Origin: Candidatus Thorarchaeota archaeon MP11T_1
Lineage (GTDB): Archaea; Asgardarchaeota; Thorarchaeia; Thorarchaeales; Thorarchaeaceae
Assembly: GCA_002825515.1 (NCBI GenBank)
Contig: PJET01000082.1
Location: 1-7,222 of the forward strand
Direction: 5' to 3'
Length of the DNA: 7,222 nucleotides
Of this stretch, positions 1 to 5,863 are shown piece by piece. The notes beneath the pieces are model-generated. The model was not told the origin of the DNA and made no database searches. It worked only from the letters and a program-made list of their open reading frames with translations. The position numbers and the translations under genes are program-made. The stretch's first letter is position 1. Each line of letters opens with the position of its first letter.

Positions 1-1
1 A

Positions 2-190
2 TAAATCACAAGCTGACACACATCCAAAGAGATCGCCAACATCGACTAATGTAGAGTAAGCATCTTCCAGAACACCTGCGGCTTGAGTGTAGAGCCTTTT
101 ATCATTCAATACACCTCCTCTTACAACCAGAGTCCAACCTACAACACTTTGCATCTCTTTGTCTCGGGGATATTCCTCAGCAAGTAGTAG
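2..190 (-). pseudogene. In-frame continuation of the TPR gene beyond an internal TGA; runs off the window
   Basis: Reading on past the TGA at 191-193 in the same minus-strand frame gives 63 open codons to the window edge. They begin LLLAEEYPRDKEMQSVVGW and go on to an alanine- and leucine-rich stretch (TQAAGVLEDAYSTLVDVGD). The composition and roughly 40-residue helical spacing match the TPR repeats upstream, so this is most likely the C-terminal part of the same gene cut off by a nonsense change. If it is translated separately, the first ATG is at 152-154, but no good ribosome binding site precedes it. The gene's true end lies outside the window, so its full length is unknown. That the two parts are one gene is inferred from frame and repeat phase; which event caused the break cannot be told from here. 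Confidence 0.6.
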
Positions 191-571
191 TCACCTGATC
201 CACTGACGTTCAGCGTTTGTAATATCACCAGCATTTAGGAAACCATTACCCAAAGACAGCAGTGCTCTAGCTACCTGTACATCACTTCCAGAAGTTTCTG
301 CCAGTGTCAATGCTTCAGTAGTCCTATCCACACTCCATTCATTATCTCCAAGGCCAACATATGCATGATCAATTCGGAGTAGACATTGAGAGAGTGTTCT
401 CCTCCTATGTTTCTCTAAAATCGGATCGAGTTTGGAAAGCCCCTCCAATATGATCTTTGCTTCAGCACAAAGAGTGAGCTCGCTTTTGAAATCCTGTTCG
501 TACGTACCCCTCCAGATAGCTTGATTTATCAATTCTTCAGCATCTAGGATTGCTCTTTCAGGACTGACCAA
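191..571 (-). CDS. TPR-repeat protein, N-terminal 126 residues, ended by a premature TGA
   Basis: This encodes an alpha-helical protein with tetratricopeptide repeats, which usually act as protein-binding scaffolds; no specific partner can be read from it. One repeat covers roughly residues 59-92 (GLGD turn at 73-76, A87, A91). The next starts near 101 with L107, G108, F111, A120 and W124 at consensus TPR positions 7, 8, 11, 20 and 24. The TGA falls at consensus position 27, normally a small residue, and the repeat resumes with LLLAEE. No ATG fits the N-terminus. The start is TTG at 569-571, preceded 5 bases upstream by GGAAGTGAT, a near-perfect Shine-Dalgarno match, while an in-frame TGA at 578-580 blocks a longer start. 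The gene follows the longin/Roadblock gene by 46 bases on the same strand, so the two are probably cotranscribed. There is no signal peptide or membrane segment. Confidence 0.6.
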   Translation of the reverse strand: MVSPERAILDAEELINQAIWRGTYEQDFKSELTLCAEAKIILEGLSKLDPILEKHRRRTLSQCLLRIDHAYVGLGDNEWSVDRTTEALTLAETSGSDVQVARALLSLGNGFLNAGDITNAERQWIR

Positions 572-576
572 AGAGA

Positions 577-585
577 ATCACTTCC
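577..585 (-). promoter_or_regulatory. Ribosome binding site fixing a TTG start for the TPR gene
   Basis: On the minus strand GGAAGTGAT differs by one base from the ideal GGAGGTGAT and lies 5 bases before TTG at 569-571. It supports the TTG start, because no ATG or GTG is available between the in-frame TGA at 578-580 and the conserved part of the protein. Confidence 0.5.
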
Positions 586-617
586 AAACAGATATGCATG
601 GTAGCTGAATAAAACTG

Positions 618-1355
618 CTACGACAGGCTCTCGTTCAAAGTAAATGCAATCTCACCAACAGCACTCACAGCATGTAGATTGCTTTCACTCGGTTGAGAAG
701 CAACTACTACTGTCAAAGAGTTAACCTTCAGCATTTGCAGGATATGGTCACCAGCACTGATTGTAGATGGTACAATATCTATAACTGGTTTTATCACGCC
801 TTGTGAGATTTCAACCTGAATTCTAAAAAGATAGAGATCAGGAACATTACCAGCGATAATCAATCCCTCAGAATCGAAAACACCAACAATAGCTATCTCA
901 GGTTGCTTCAGAGTTTTGTTAACAAGATTCTCAATTATCCTCTGAACTTTGGCAGATGGACGATTCAGGTCAAGTGCTACATAGTTGTCTATCAGTGAGT
1001 TCATTTCAACAATATCGCTCATACTGCCATTCCAATTCTCAATCATCTCTCCAAACTGATGGTCTAACGCACGTCCAAGAGATGACATTATGTTCTTCAA
1101 TTGTGATATTGATTGATCTCTGGAAGTCATTGAAACCAGAGCAAAGGAATGAAAGAAAGAATAAGCCCATACACAATCATCCAGCTCCAAAGTATATACC
1201 CTATCAGATGTGGTTCTTGAACTGGATTGCATCATTGTCACAGAATTTCGTACGAGCGATGGGAGTGAGGTTGGGTCAAGAGACACATCATCTTCAATTG
1301 AACGTCCAAACAAGGGGTCTCCGTCGTTTTTGACCATGTATAATTGTCGAATCAT
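618..1355 (-). CDS. Longin-like plus Roadblock/LC7-like two-domain protein
   Basis: This is a 245-residue soluble protein with no signal peptide or transmembrane segment. Residues 1-128 follow the longin order: strands at 2-20 (RQLYMVKNDGDPLFGRSI), a helix at about 31-46, strands at 52-67 and 71-77, then two helices at about 82-128. Residues 130-243 follow the Roadblock/LC7 order: helix 134-149, a strand pair at 153-169 with VFDSEGLIIAGN, a middle helix region, strands around 204-220, and a final helix 225-243. Both folds are platforms that bind or regulate small Ras-like GTPases (MglB, LAMTOR/Ragulator, Mon1-Ccz1) and are abundant in Asgard archaea. A GTPase-control or membrane-identity role is therefore inferred; no GTPase lies in the window. 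ATG at 1353-1355 is preceded by GGGAG at 5 bases. An in-frame TGA at 1377-1379 precludes starts further upstream. A TPR gene follows by 46 bases. The domains are read from residue pattern only; the longin half is the less certain. Confidence 0.6.
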   Translation of the reverse strand: MIRQLYMVKNDGDPLFGRSIEDDVSLDPTSLPSLVRNSVTMMQSSSRTTSDRVYTLELDDCVWAYSFFHSFALVSMTSRDQSISQLKNIMSSLGRALDHQFGEMIENWNGSMSDIVEMNSLIDNYVALDLNRPSAKVQRIIENLVNKTLKQPEIAIVGVFDSEGLIIAGNVPDLYLFRIQVEISQGVIKPVIDIVPSTISAGDHILQMLKVNSLTVVVASQPSESNLHAVSAVGEIAFTLNESLS

Positions 1356-1360
1356 CGTAG

Positions 1361-1365
1361 CTCCC
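1361..1365 (-). promoter_or_regulatory. Ribosome binding site of the longin/Roadblock gene
   Basis: GGGAG on the minus strand lies 5 bases before the ATG at 1353-1355. It selects that start over the second methionine of the protein (residue 7). Confidence 0.45.
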
Positions 1366-1428
1366 GACTCAGTGAATCAGTGCGTGTTTTCCATGTCATA
1401 AGGATTGTTGGTCGATAGTGAGAGGAGC

Positions 1429-1436
1429 AGAATATA
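1429..1436 (+). promoter_or_regulatory. Possible TATA element in the divergent intergenic region
   Basis: The 139-base region 1356-1494 separates divergent genes and must hold promoters for both. GAATATAG at 1429-1436 is the best AT-rich element for the plus-strand winged-helix gene and would place the transcript start near 1460. Its complement CTATATTC could instead serve the minus-strand gene. No clear purine-rich BRE flanks it, so direction and function are uncertain. Confidence 0.25.
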
Positions 1437-1479
1437 GCCGGGGACATTACATTCATATCCTGATTCATGCAGGCTCACT

Positions 1480-1484
1480 GGAGG
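1480..1484 (+). promoter_or_regulatory. Ribosome binding site of the winged-helix gene
   Basis: GGAGG ends 10 bases before the ATG at 1495. The spacing is slightly long, but this is the only strong match nearby and supports that start. Confidence 0.4.
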
Positions 1485-1494
1485 CCTGCGTAGA

Positions 1495-1821
1495 ATGTCA
1501 GATGAAGCACCTAAGAAGAAGAGAAAGAAGAAAGAGCTTCAGAAACGTACTCGCTATGATATCTATGCAGAGTTACTTCGTGTAATCTACATCTGGGGAT
1601 TTTGCCCACTGACACGTGCAGCTCGGTCAACAAACATGCCAGTTGACCGCGCAAAAGAGTCAATTACCGAACTGGTAGGGCGAGGTCTTCTTGAGGAAGA
1701 CGATGATGATGGTATGCGGGTCTACAAAGTAACTGTCCGAGGGCATCAGTATCTTGAATTATACAAGAGGATGGCAGGACTTGTGGGAATTCCAATTCCT
1801 GAACCAATCATTGGGATGTGA
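1495..1821 (+). CDS. Small winged-helix DNA-binding protein (archaeal HTH_45-like)
   Basis: This 108-residue protein is probably a transcription regulator. After a lysine/arginine-rich N-terminal tail (residues 7-13, KKKRKKK) comes a winged helix: helix 1 at 21-33, helix 2 at about 38-46 (PLTRAARST), recognition helix at 50-63 (VDRAKESITELVGRG), and the beta wing at 64-80. The wing carries an acidic tip (EEDDDDG, 67-73) and ends in YKVTVRGHQYLELY, close to the 'yklTekG' ending of the archaeal HTH_45 winged-helix family. A C-terminal helix to about residue 93 could mediate dimerisation. No ligand or metal site is visible, and the target is unknown. The gene stands alone between a divergent gene and the bactofilin-like gene, which has its own TATA box 60 bases past this stop. 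Autoregulation or control of its neighbours is possible but is inference. Confidence 0.7.
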   Translation: MSDEAPKKKRKKKELQKRTRYDIYAELLRVIYIWGFCPLTRAARSTNMPVDRAKESITELVGRGLLEEDDDDGMRVYKVTVRGHQYLELYKRMAGLVGIPIPEPIIGM

Positions 1822-1848
1822 GAACTCAGCATGAGTATTCACAAGATA

Positions 1849-1863
1849 GTCACATCAAGTGAC
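1849..1863 (+). promoter_or_regulatory. Perfect inverted repeat GTCAC-N5-GTGAC
   Basis: GTCAC (1849-1853) and GTGAC (1859-1863) form an exact dyad with a 5-base spacer. It lies 27 bases past the winged-helix stop and 18 bases before the TATA box of the next gene. It could be an operator for a dimeric regulator such as the adjacent winged-helix protein. Alternatively it could be a weak hairpin terminator, since TATTTTGT follows closely. A 5-bp arm can also arise by chance. Confidence 0.3.
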
Positions 1864-1881
1864 CCTATTTTGTGGCCCCGC

Positions 1882-1889
1882 TTTATATA
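1882..1889 (+). promoter_or_regulatory. TATA box of the bactofilin-like gene
   Basis: TTTATATA lies about 48 bases before the ATG at 1937. A transcript start 24-28 bases downstream would fall near 1908-1917, leaving a leader of about 20-30 bases that includes the Shine-Dalgarno site. The upstream flank GGCCCCGC is not a typical purine-rich BRE. Confidence 0.55.
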
Positions 1890-1921
1890 TCAAATTTGAG
1901 GGAAATAAATTAGAAATGCAC

Positions 1922-1928
1922 AAGGTGA
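1922..1928 (+). promoter_or_regulatory. Ribosome binding site of the bactofilin-like gene, inside a six-codon leader ORF
   Basis: AAGGTGA ends 8 bases before ATG 1937, which is good spacing. It sits within a tiny ORF, ATG at 1916-1918 through TAA at 1934-1936 (MHKVKA), whose stop abuts the start codon of the main gene. If the transcript begins before 1916, translation of that mini-ORF would run over this site. Confidence 0.5.
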
Positions 1929-1936
1929 AGGCCTAA

Positions 1937-3253
1937 ATGGCAGATAAATTCGAAATAAAGAATCAGGATTTGGTTGAACTCACCTCTGTTGTGGAAGGTG
2001 ATGTCATTATTCGAAATTGCAGAACGCTGACCAATCCTGAAGGTGATAAAATCGTAATTAGAGGAACACTCCATGTTATTGATGAACTCGAGGTCGATGG
2101 TACACTTGAATGTGGAAGACTCGAGTCCAAATCAAGGGAGTGTATCACTGTCAACGGAGACCTCAAGGTTGAGAGGTCTGTCAGCATTCCTAGAGGTAGT
2201 CTAAGTGTTGAGGGTAATGCTGAGGCACGGGATATTGAAGTTGGTTCGTCACTTGTTATCAGGGGCAATCTAGAATGTGTTTCCGCCAAAGCAGGTGGAT
2301 CAGTCAAGGTCGTAGGTGATGCAAAAGCTCAGAGAATAACAGGCGGCGGTTCAGTCAAGATTGAAGGAAATGTAGAGGTTGATAGAGTGACTGGTGGCGG
2401 TTCAGTCGGTATCTATGGAAATATCAAAGCAGAAGAATTTGATGCAGGTGGTGCAGGAAAGACTGCTACAGGTTACATCCAAAAAGTTTCAGTCGGTGGT
2501 AGTTTCAAGGCAACCGGAGCTATTGAGATTGAAAGTCTTGATGTAGGAGGTACTGCAAAAGTCGGACCAGGTTCCAAAATTAGCTCAGTTGATATCGGAG
2601 GAACTTTCAAGGCTGGAGATGACCTTACGTTTGGTGAAATCGATGTTGGTGGCACCGTGAAAATTGAGGGAAAGGCTTCCGGCCGATCAATCGATGTTGG
2701 TGGCACCGTTAAGACTGAGGGAGACTTGGAAGTCACTGAAGGTTTGGAAGTTGGTGGCACTGTTGCTGTTGGGGGCAATCTAAAGAGTGAAGGGAAAATC
2801 AAAGTCGGTGGAACAGTACGAGTAGAGGGAAGAATAGATACATTTCGTATAATTGTAGGTGGCTCGATTAGAGCCGATTACATTAAGGCCACTGATGGAT
2901 TTCGACTTGGTAAGAGAGCTGAGGTTGATGGATTCGTAGAGTCAAGTGAAATCTTGATTCGTGAAAGAGCAAGAACAGGCTCACTTTATGGTACTGATAT
3001 CCGAATCGAGGAACGCGCTCGAGTTGGTAGTGTTTATGGTGAAACCATTTACATAGAGCGGGATGCTATAGTTGAAGGTGAGGTACTCTATACTGATAGT
3101 CTTGAATCAGAAGATGGAGTAACATTCAGACAAGAACCAAAGAAAGTGGATCAGCTACCACCCCCAAATCCATCTAAGTCCTCACGCACTTCTACGGACC
3201 GTCCTGAACCTCCCGAACCCCCGGAACCTCCTGAACCAATAGATTTGGATTAG
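1937..3253 (+). CDS. Bactofilin-like polymer-forming beta-helix protein with Pro-rich tail
   Basis: This 438-residue protein is built almost wholly of short beta-strand rungs, typical of the bactofilin/polymer-forming cytoskeletal group (DUF583-like). Residues 17-118 are less regular rungs (GDVIIRN, ITVNGDLKVE, SLVIRGNLE). Residues 120-324 hold twelve repeats of 16-18 residues centred on GG[ST]xK. Residues 325-389 hold three RA-containing rungs, two of them near-identical with ERARxGSxYG at 16-residue spacing. Residues 423-434 are a PEP/PPEP tail ending in acidic IDLD. It lacks a signal peptide, membrane helix and catalytic motif. Bactofilins normally have one core of about 110 residues, so this is a much longer helix. 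A cytoplasmic scaffold or filament role is inferred from fold; a surface or adhesin-like role is less likely without a signal peptide. It has its own TATA box and Shine-Dalgarno site and is followed by a terminator hairpin. Confidence 0.7.
   Translation: MADKFEIKNQDLVELTSVVEGDVIIRNCRTLTNPEGDKIVIRGTLHVIDELEVDGTLECGRLESKSRECITVNGDLKVERSVSIPRGSLSVEGNAEARDIEVGSSLVIRGNLECVSAKAGGSVKVVGDAKAQRITGGGSVKIEGNVEVDRVTGGGSVGIYGNIKAEEFDAGGAGKTATGYIQKVSVGGSFKATGAIEIESLDVGGTAKVGPGSKISSVDIGGTFKAGDDLTFGEIDVGGTVKIEGKASGRSIDVGGTVKTEGDLEVTEGLEVGGTVAVGGNLKSEGKIKVGGTVRVEGRIDTFRIIVGGSIRADYIKATDGFRLGKRAEVDGFVESSEILIRERARTGSLYGTDIRIEERARVGSVYGETIYIERDAIVEGEVLYTDSLESEDGVTFRQEPKKVDQLPPPNPSKSSRTSTDRPEPPEPPEPPEPIDLD
2294..2908 (+). 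repeat. Twelve tandem coding repeats of about 51 bp
   Basis: These encode the Gly-Gly rungs of the beta-helix. The first glycine of each pair falls at residues 120, 137, 154, 171, 187, 204, 221, 238, 255, 273, 291 and 308, giving spacings of 16-18 and mostly 17. Most repeats have diverged at DNA level. One pair is nearly fresh: CGATGTTGGTGGCACCGT occurs at 2641-2658 and again at 2692-2709, exactly 51 bases apart, which suggests duplication of whole rungs. Confidence 0.8.
3203..3238 (+). repeat. Nine-base repeat encoding a PEP/PPEP tail
   Basis: Four copies of a CCN-GAA-CCN unit encode residues 423-434 of the bactofilin-like protein (PEPPEPPEPPEP). Proline/glutamate tails of this kind are unstructured and often serve as flexible linkers or docking segments. 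The short unit makes this stretch prone to copy-number change. Confidence 0.7.
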
Positions 3254-3286
3254 TTGCTGAAAGAGTCTTCACCTCCTTATTTTATA

Positions 3287-3313
3287 GAGAGGGATCTTGT
3301 TCCAGTCCCTCTC
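3287..3313. terminator. Perfect 8-bp hairpin between convergent genes
   Basis: GAGAGGGA (3287-3294) pairs exactly with TCCCTCTC (3306-3313) around an 11-base loop. It lies 33 bases past the bactofilin-like stop and 5 bases past the methyltransferase stop on the other strand. T-rich stretches flank it on the plus strand (TTATTTTATA at 3278-3287 and CTTATTTTC at 3318-3326), as expected for U-tract-dependent archaeal termination. On the minus strand there is no comparable T-run after it. Confidence 0.5.
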
Positions 3314-3318
3314 AATGC

Positions 3319-4107
3319 TTATTTTCGTAGAATGAATATCCTGCGACCTGAGTCTAATGTGAAAGAATTCCTTTCGAAGTCACCATATTCTTCCTCAATC
3401 TGAAGACCTGATTCTTTGATAAGAAACTCTACATCTTGATTGAAAATTAGAGCTGCTTCAGAAACTACATTTATTTCATCAATCGTAACACCTTCAGAGT
3501 CTTCAACAAGATACCTAAGTTCGACGCGCATTATTTTCCTGTCAAAATCAGATGTGATTACTCCAAACCTGGTGACGATTCTGCCATCTGCTAAAGCCGT
3601 TGGTACATCTTGAAATTTGGCATTCTCGTACTGATGTTCTCCAGGAAAGATATCAAGAACGAAGATTCCTTCATCGGTCAGATGTTCTTTCACGCAGAGA
3701 AGCATCGATAGTTGGTCCTCACGTGTCATTAGGTGGCCAAAAGAGTTGGGCACTATCGCAAGAGCGAATTTCCGATCCAGAGAGAACTTGCTCATTGTTC
3801 CTTTTATCAACTCAATTCTACTACAAACTTCTTCTGGAGCGGATTCTAATTTCTCTCGAGCAACTGCAAGCATTGACTCTGATTGTTCGAGTGCAACGAC
3901 TTCAAATCCTTCTTGGGCAAGTGCGAATGTGATTCTACCAGTTCCAGCCGCTAAGTCAAGTACTGGAGACCCTGCTCTTTTTGCACACTCTATGAAGAAG
4001 GGAATATCGGAATTATCAGCGAAGAGGTCATAGAACTCTCCTACGCCGTCATAGCCCAGTGATAGGTTTTCGAATGGATCTTCATCATTTGGTGACAAGA
4101 CTGGCAC
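3319..4107 (-). CDS. Class I SAM-dependent methyltransferase, substrate unknown
   Basis: This 262-residue protein has a Rossmann-type methyltransferase fold. Motif I is VLDLAAGTGRIT (residues 49-60), which binds S-adenosylmethionine. The acidic residue after strand 2 is E74 (VVALEQSESML), motif IV is around 115-126 (ALAIVPNSFGHL), and LTDEGIFVLDIF (143-154) is the strand-5 region. The C-terminal third (about 175-260) is a beta-rich extension (GVITSDFDRKIMRVELRYL) seen in Methyltransf_25-type enzymes, where it shapes the substrate pocket. The substrate cannot be deduced. The start is GTG at 4105-4107, because no ATG fits, and the nearest Shine-Dalgarno-like AAAGG is weak and only 3 bases away. 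The gene begins 13 bases after fwdA ends and is probably the last gene of that operon. A role in modifying a C1 cofactor or the Fwd complex is possible but rests only on location. Confidence 0.8.
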   Translation of the reverse strand: MPVLSPNDEDPFENLSLGYDGVGEFYDLFADNSDIPFFIECAKRAGSPVLDLAAGTGRITFALAQEGFEVVALEQSESMLAVAREKLESAPEEVCSRIELIKGTMSKFSLDRKFALAIVPNSFGHLMTREDQLSMLLCVKEHLTDEGIFVLDIFPGEHQYENAKFQDVPTALADGRIVTRFGVITSDFDRKIMRVELRYLVEDSEGVTIDEINVVSEAALIFNQDVEFLIKESGLQIEEEYGDFERNSFTLDSGRRIFILRK

Positions 4108-4120
4108 TAGCCTTTGATTA

Positions 4121-5863
4121 TTAAGCTGGTACCGAACTCGAATCGACCAAGACTTTCGTTTCTAGATGAGCACGATACCTCTCAGGTACAGGATAGTTGT
4201 AGAAGGAGTGTGAATACCAGTCATTCATCATGACCTCGAGTTCTTTGTTAATGCGTGCCCAAAGATCCTCATTCAATTCTGGATGAAGTGTCCAGACTTT
4301 TCGGTCTTCTGTACCTTTTACCACTCCTTTCTTGGACACCTGCTGGCCTCGAAGGAATGTCAGATAGGAGGTAGAGAAGGTCTTAATGATACGTTCCGGG
4401 TCCTTAGCAAAATCCACCTTTGTGGTGTCAACATCGTAGACGGAAATGTCTGCATCAGCACCAACACCGAGATGACCTTTCACTGAGTCAATACCAAGTA
4501 TTTTCGCAGGAGCGGCTCTTGTAGAGATTGCTATTTCATAGAGGCTCCATTCACGTTCAATGGTCGGGAGAACGGTCCGCTCATGCGCAAATTTGTGCAT
4601 ATCCTCCATCCAGAGGTCGCGTTGTTTCTTACTCATCAACCACGACAAGACAAGGGGATACTTGGTGAATGGTCCAGCATTAGGATGATCGGTACTCATA
4701 ATACAACGCCAGACGTCATCGACACTAAGCGCAAACTCTAGAGGTATTGCCCATTGTACTGAGTTTCCTGCTGCCTTTGGTGAGTATGTGTAGGGGACTA
4801 TTCCAGCACCTCCAGGAAGTTCCACATCTACTGCGATGTTTACCCACTTTCCTCCAGTAAGCTGATAGAGATAGAACTCAAATGGACCATCACCAGTCAT
4901 AGTTGTAGCTGGTCCGAAGGTGATTTGTCCCATATCAGCTGTGAAATGCTTGTTCTTGTTGAAGTACTTCGCAAACTCTAAGCCGCCTGATTGAATATCC
5001 TTCCAATCATGTCCACCACCTTCTACACTACTCAGTGTTTCAAAGGACATGTGTGTAAGATGTGCAATATGCTTGCGGCCACCGTGACCTTTGATATCAC
5101 GGATAGAATCAAGCTGTTGAATTGTAGTTTCAAGGTTGCCAACCCGACCAAGATTATTCGGATGGAAGTGCATCATATGAGGAAGACCTAATGATTCGAC
5201 TGCTTGACACAGCCCTCGTGTGACCTCCTTGGGAGAAATGTCCCAACCGGGAATTTCACCTTCGGGGTCTCTGAGATCTACACCATGAGCCCACGCATAG
5301 GTGCCTCCAGGATTCACAACCTTGACACCAAGACCTCCAACCTTCTGAAGAATCCATGCGATGTATGCTGCTAATCCGCTGGGGTCTCCTTCTTTCACAT
5401 AGTGAAATGTAATCATGCTGTTACAAAACAATGGAAGTAATCCCGAGTCCAGATTGTGCAAATCTTCCATCTCCTCCCAAGACCCTAGAGCTTTGAGAGC
5501 TGGGAGAGCTGGCTCGATGACCGTTGTGTATCCCATAGCCGAATATCGATACCCGATGACATACGAGTTGGGCATAGTATAACCAACTCCTGACCGAGTA
5601 TGCTTTGTTTTTGGAACTGGGTCTTTCCGATGGTCTTCAGGGCAGATTGACCTTCCAACACCTACTTTGGACCCCACAATGTGAGAGTGCATATCGACCC
5701 CTCCAGCCATCACAAGACGGCCCTTGAGGTCTATTTTCTTAGCAGACCCTTCGACGCTTTCGACAATCTTTCCATCTGAGATGCAGATGTCCTTGATTTC
5801 TCCATCGATGCCATTCATTGGATCGTAGATCCGACCGTTTGTGAGAATTGTCTGCTTGCTCAT
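4121..5863 (-). CDS. fwdA: Formylmethanofuran dehydrogenase subunit A
   Basis: This 580-residue amidohydrolase-fold subunit is close to the usual family length of about 570. It condenses formate, produced by FwdB, with methanofuran to give formylmethanofuran, or hydrolyses it in reverse, at a binuclear zinc site in the cytoplasmic complex. The visible metal residues are H59 and H61 in DMHSH, K181 in GVKVVNPGG (the carboxylated-lysine position), H232 and H234 in MHFHPNN, H268 and H271 in AHLTHMSF, and D392 in STDHPN (the catalytic aspartate position). The N- and C-terminal beta parts of the amidohydrolase composite domain are present (LTNGRIYDP near residue 7; GADADISVYDVD near 468). Its ATG overlaps the fwdB stop by four bases (ATGA), with a strong AAGGAGGT site 7 bases upstream, so the two are translationally coupled. 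All expected catalytic residues are kept, so it should be active. Confidence 0.96.
   Translation of the reverse strand: MSKQTILTNGRIYDPMNGIDGEIKDICISDGKIVESVEGSAKKIDLKGRLVMAGGVDMHSHIVGSKVGVGRSICPEDHRKDPVPKTKHTRSGVGYTMPNSYVIGYRYSAMGYTTVIEPALPALKALGSWEEMEDLHNLDSGLLPLFCNSMITFHYVKEGDPSGLAAYIAWILQKVGGLGVKVVNPGGTYAWAHGVDLRDPEGEIPGWDISPKEVTRGLCQAVESLGLPHMMHFHPNNLGRVGNLETTIQQLDSIRDIKGHGGRKHIAHLTHMSFETLSSVEGGGHDWKDIQSGGLEFAKYFNKNKHFTADMGQITFGPATTMTGDGPFEFYLYQLTGGKWVNIAVDVELPGGAGIVPYTYSPKAAGNSVQWAIPLEFALSVDDVWRCIMSTDHPNAGPFTKYPLVLSWLMSKKQRDLWMEDMHKFAHERTVLPTIEREWSLYEIAISTRAAPAKILGIDSVKGHLGVGADADISVYDVDTTKVDFAKDPERIIKTFSTSYLTFLRGQQVSKKGVVKGTEDRKVWTLHPELNEDLWARINKELEVMMNDWYSHSFYNYPVPERYRAHLETKVLVDSSSVPA

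Noticed and set aside
191..193. TGA in the TPR gene read as selenocysteine or tryptophan.
   Set aside because: TGA ends fwdB and the winged-helix gene, tryptophan is written TGG throughout, and TPR position 27 calls for a small residue rather than a redox residue. A mutation or sequence error is simpler.
578..580. A second in-frame TGA upstream of the TPR start, taken as another nonsense mutation.
   Set aside because: Codons before it overlap the end of the longin/Roadblock gene in another frame and show no TPR pattern. The TTG start after it has a good ribosome binding site.
956..1401. Plus-strand open frames (956-1333 and 1210-1401) opposite the longin/Roadblock gene.
   Set aside because: They have no ribosome binding site, no recognisable domain and odd composition. 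The minus-strand frame there has a clear domain pattern and a good Shine-Dalgarno site.
1963..2802. Two minus-strand open frames rich in Ser, Pro and Thr (1963-2307 and 2473-2802).
   Set aside because: They lie wholly inside the beta-helix gene and are the reverse reading of its Gly/Val/Thr repeats. Low-complexity composition and no start signals argue against real genes.
2294..2908. Regularly spaced repeats that could suggest a CRISPR array.
   Set aside because: The 51-base periodicity is in frame, encodes beta-helix rungs, and has no identical repeats separated by unique spacers.
3600..4033. Plus-strand open frames opposite the methyltransferase.
   Set aside because: The minus strand carries canonical SAM-binding motifs in frame, so these are antisense shadows.
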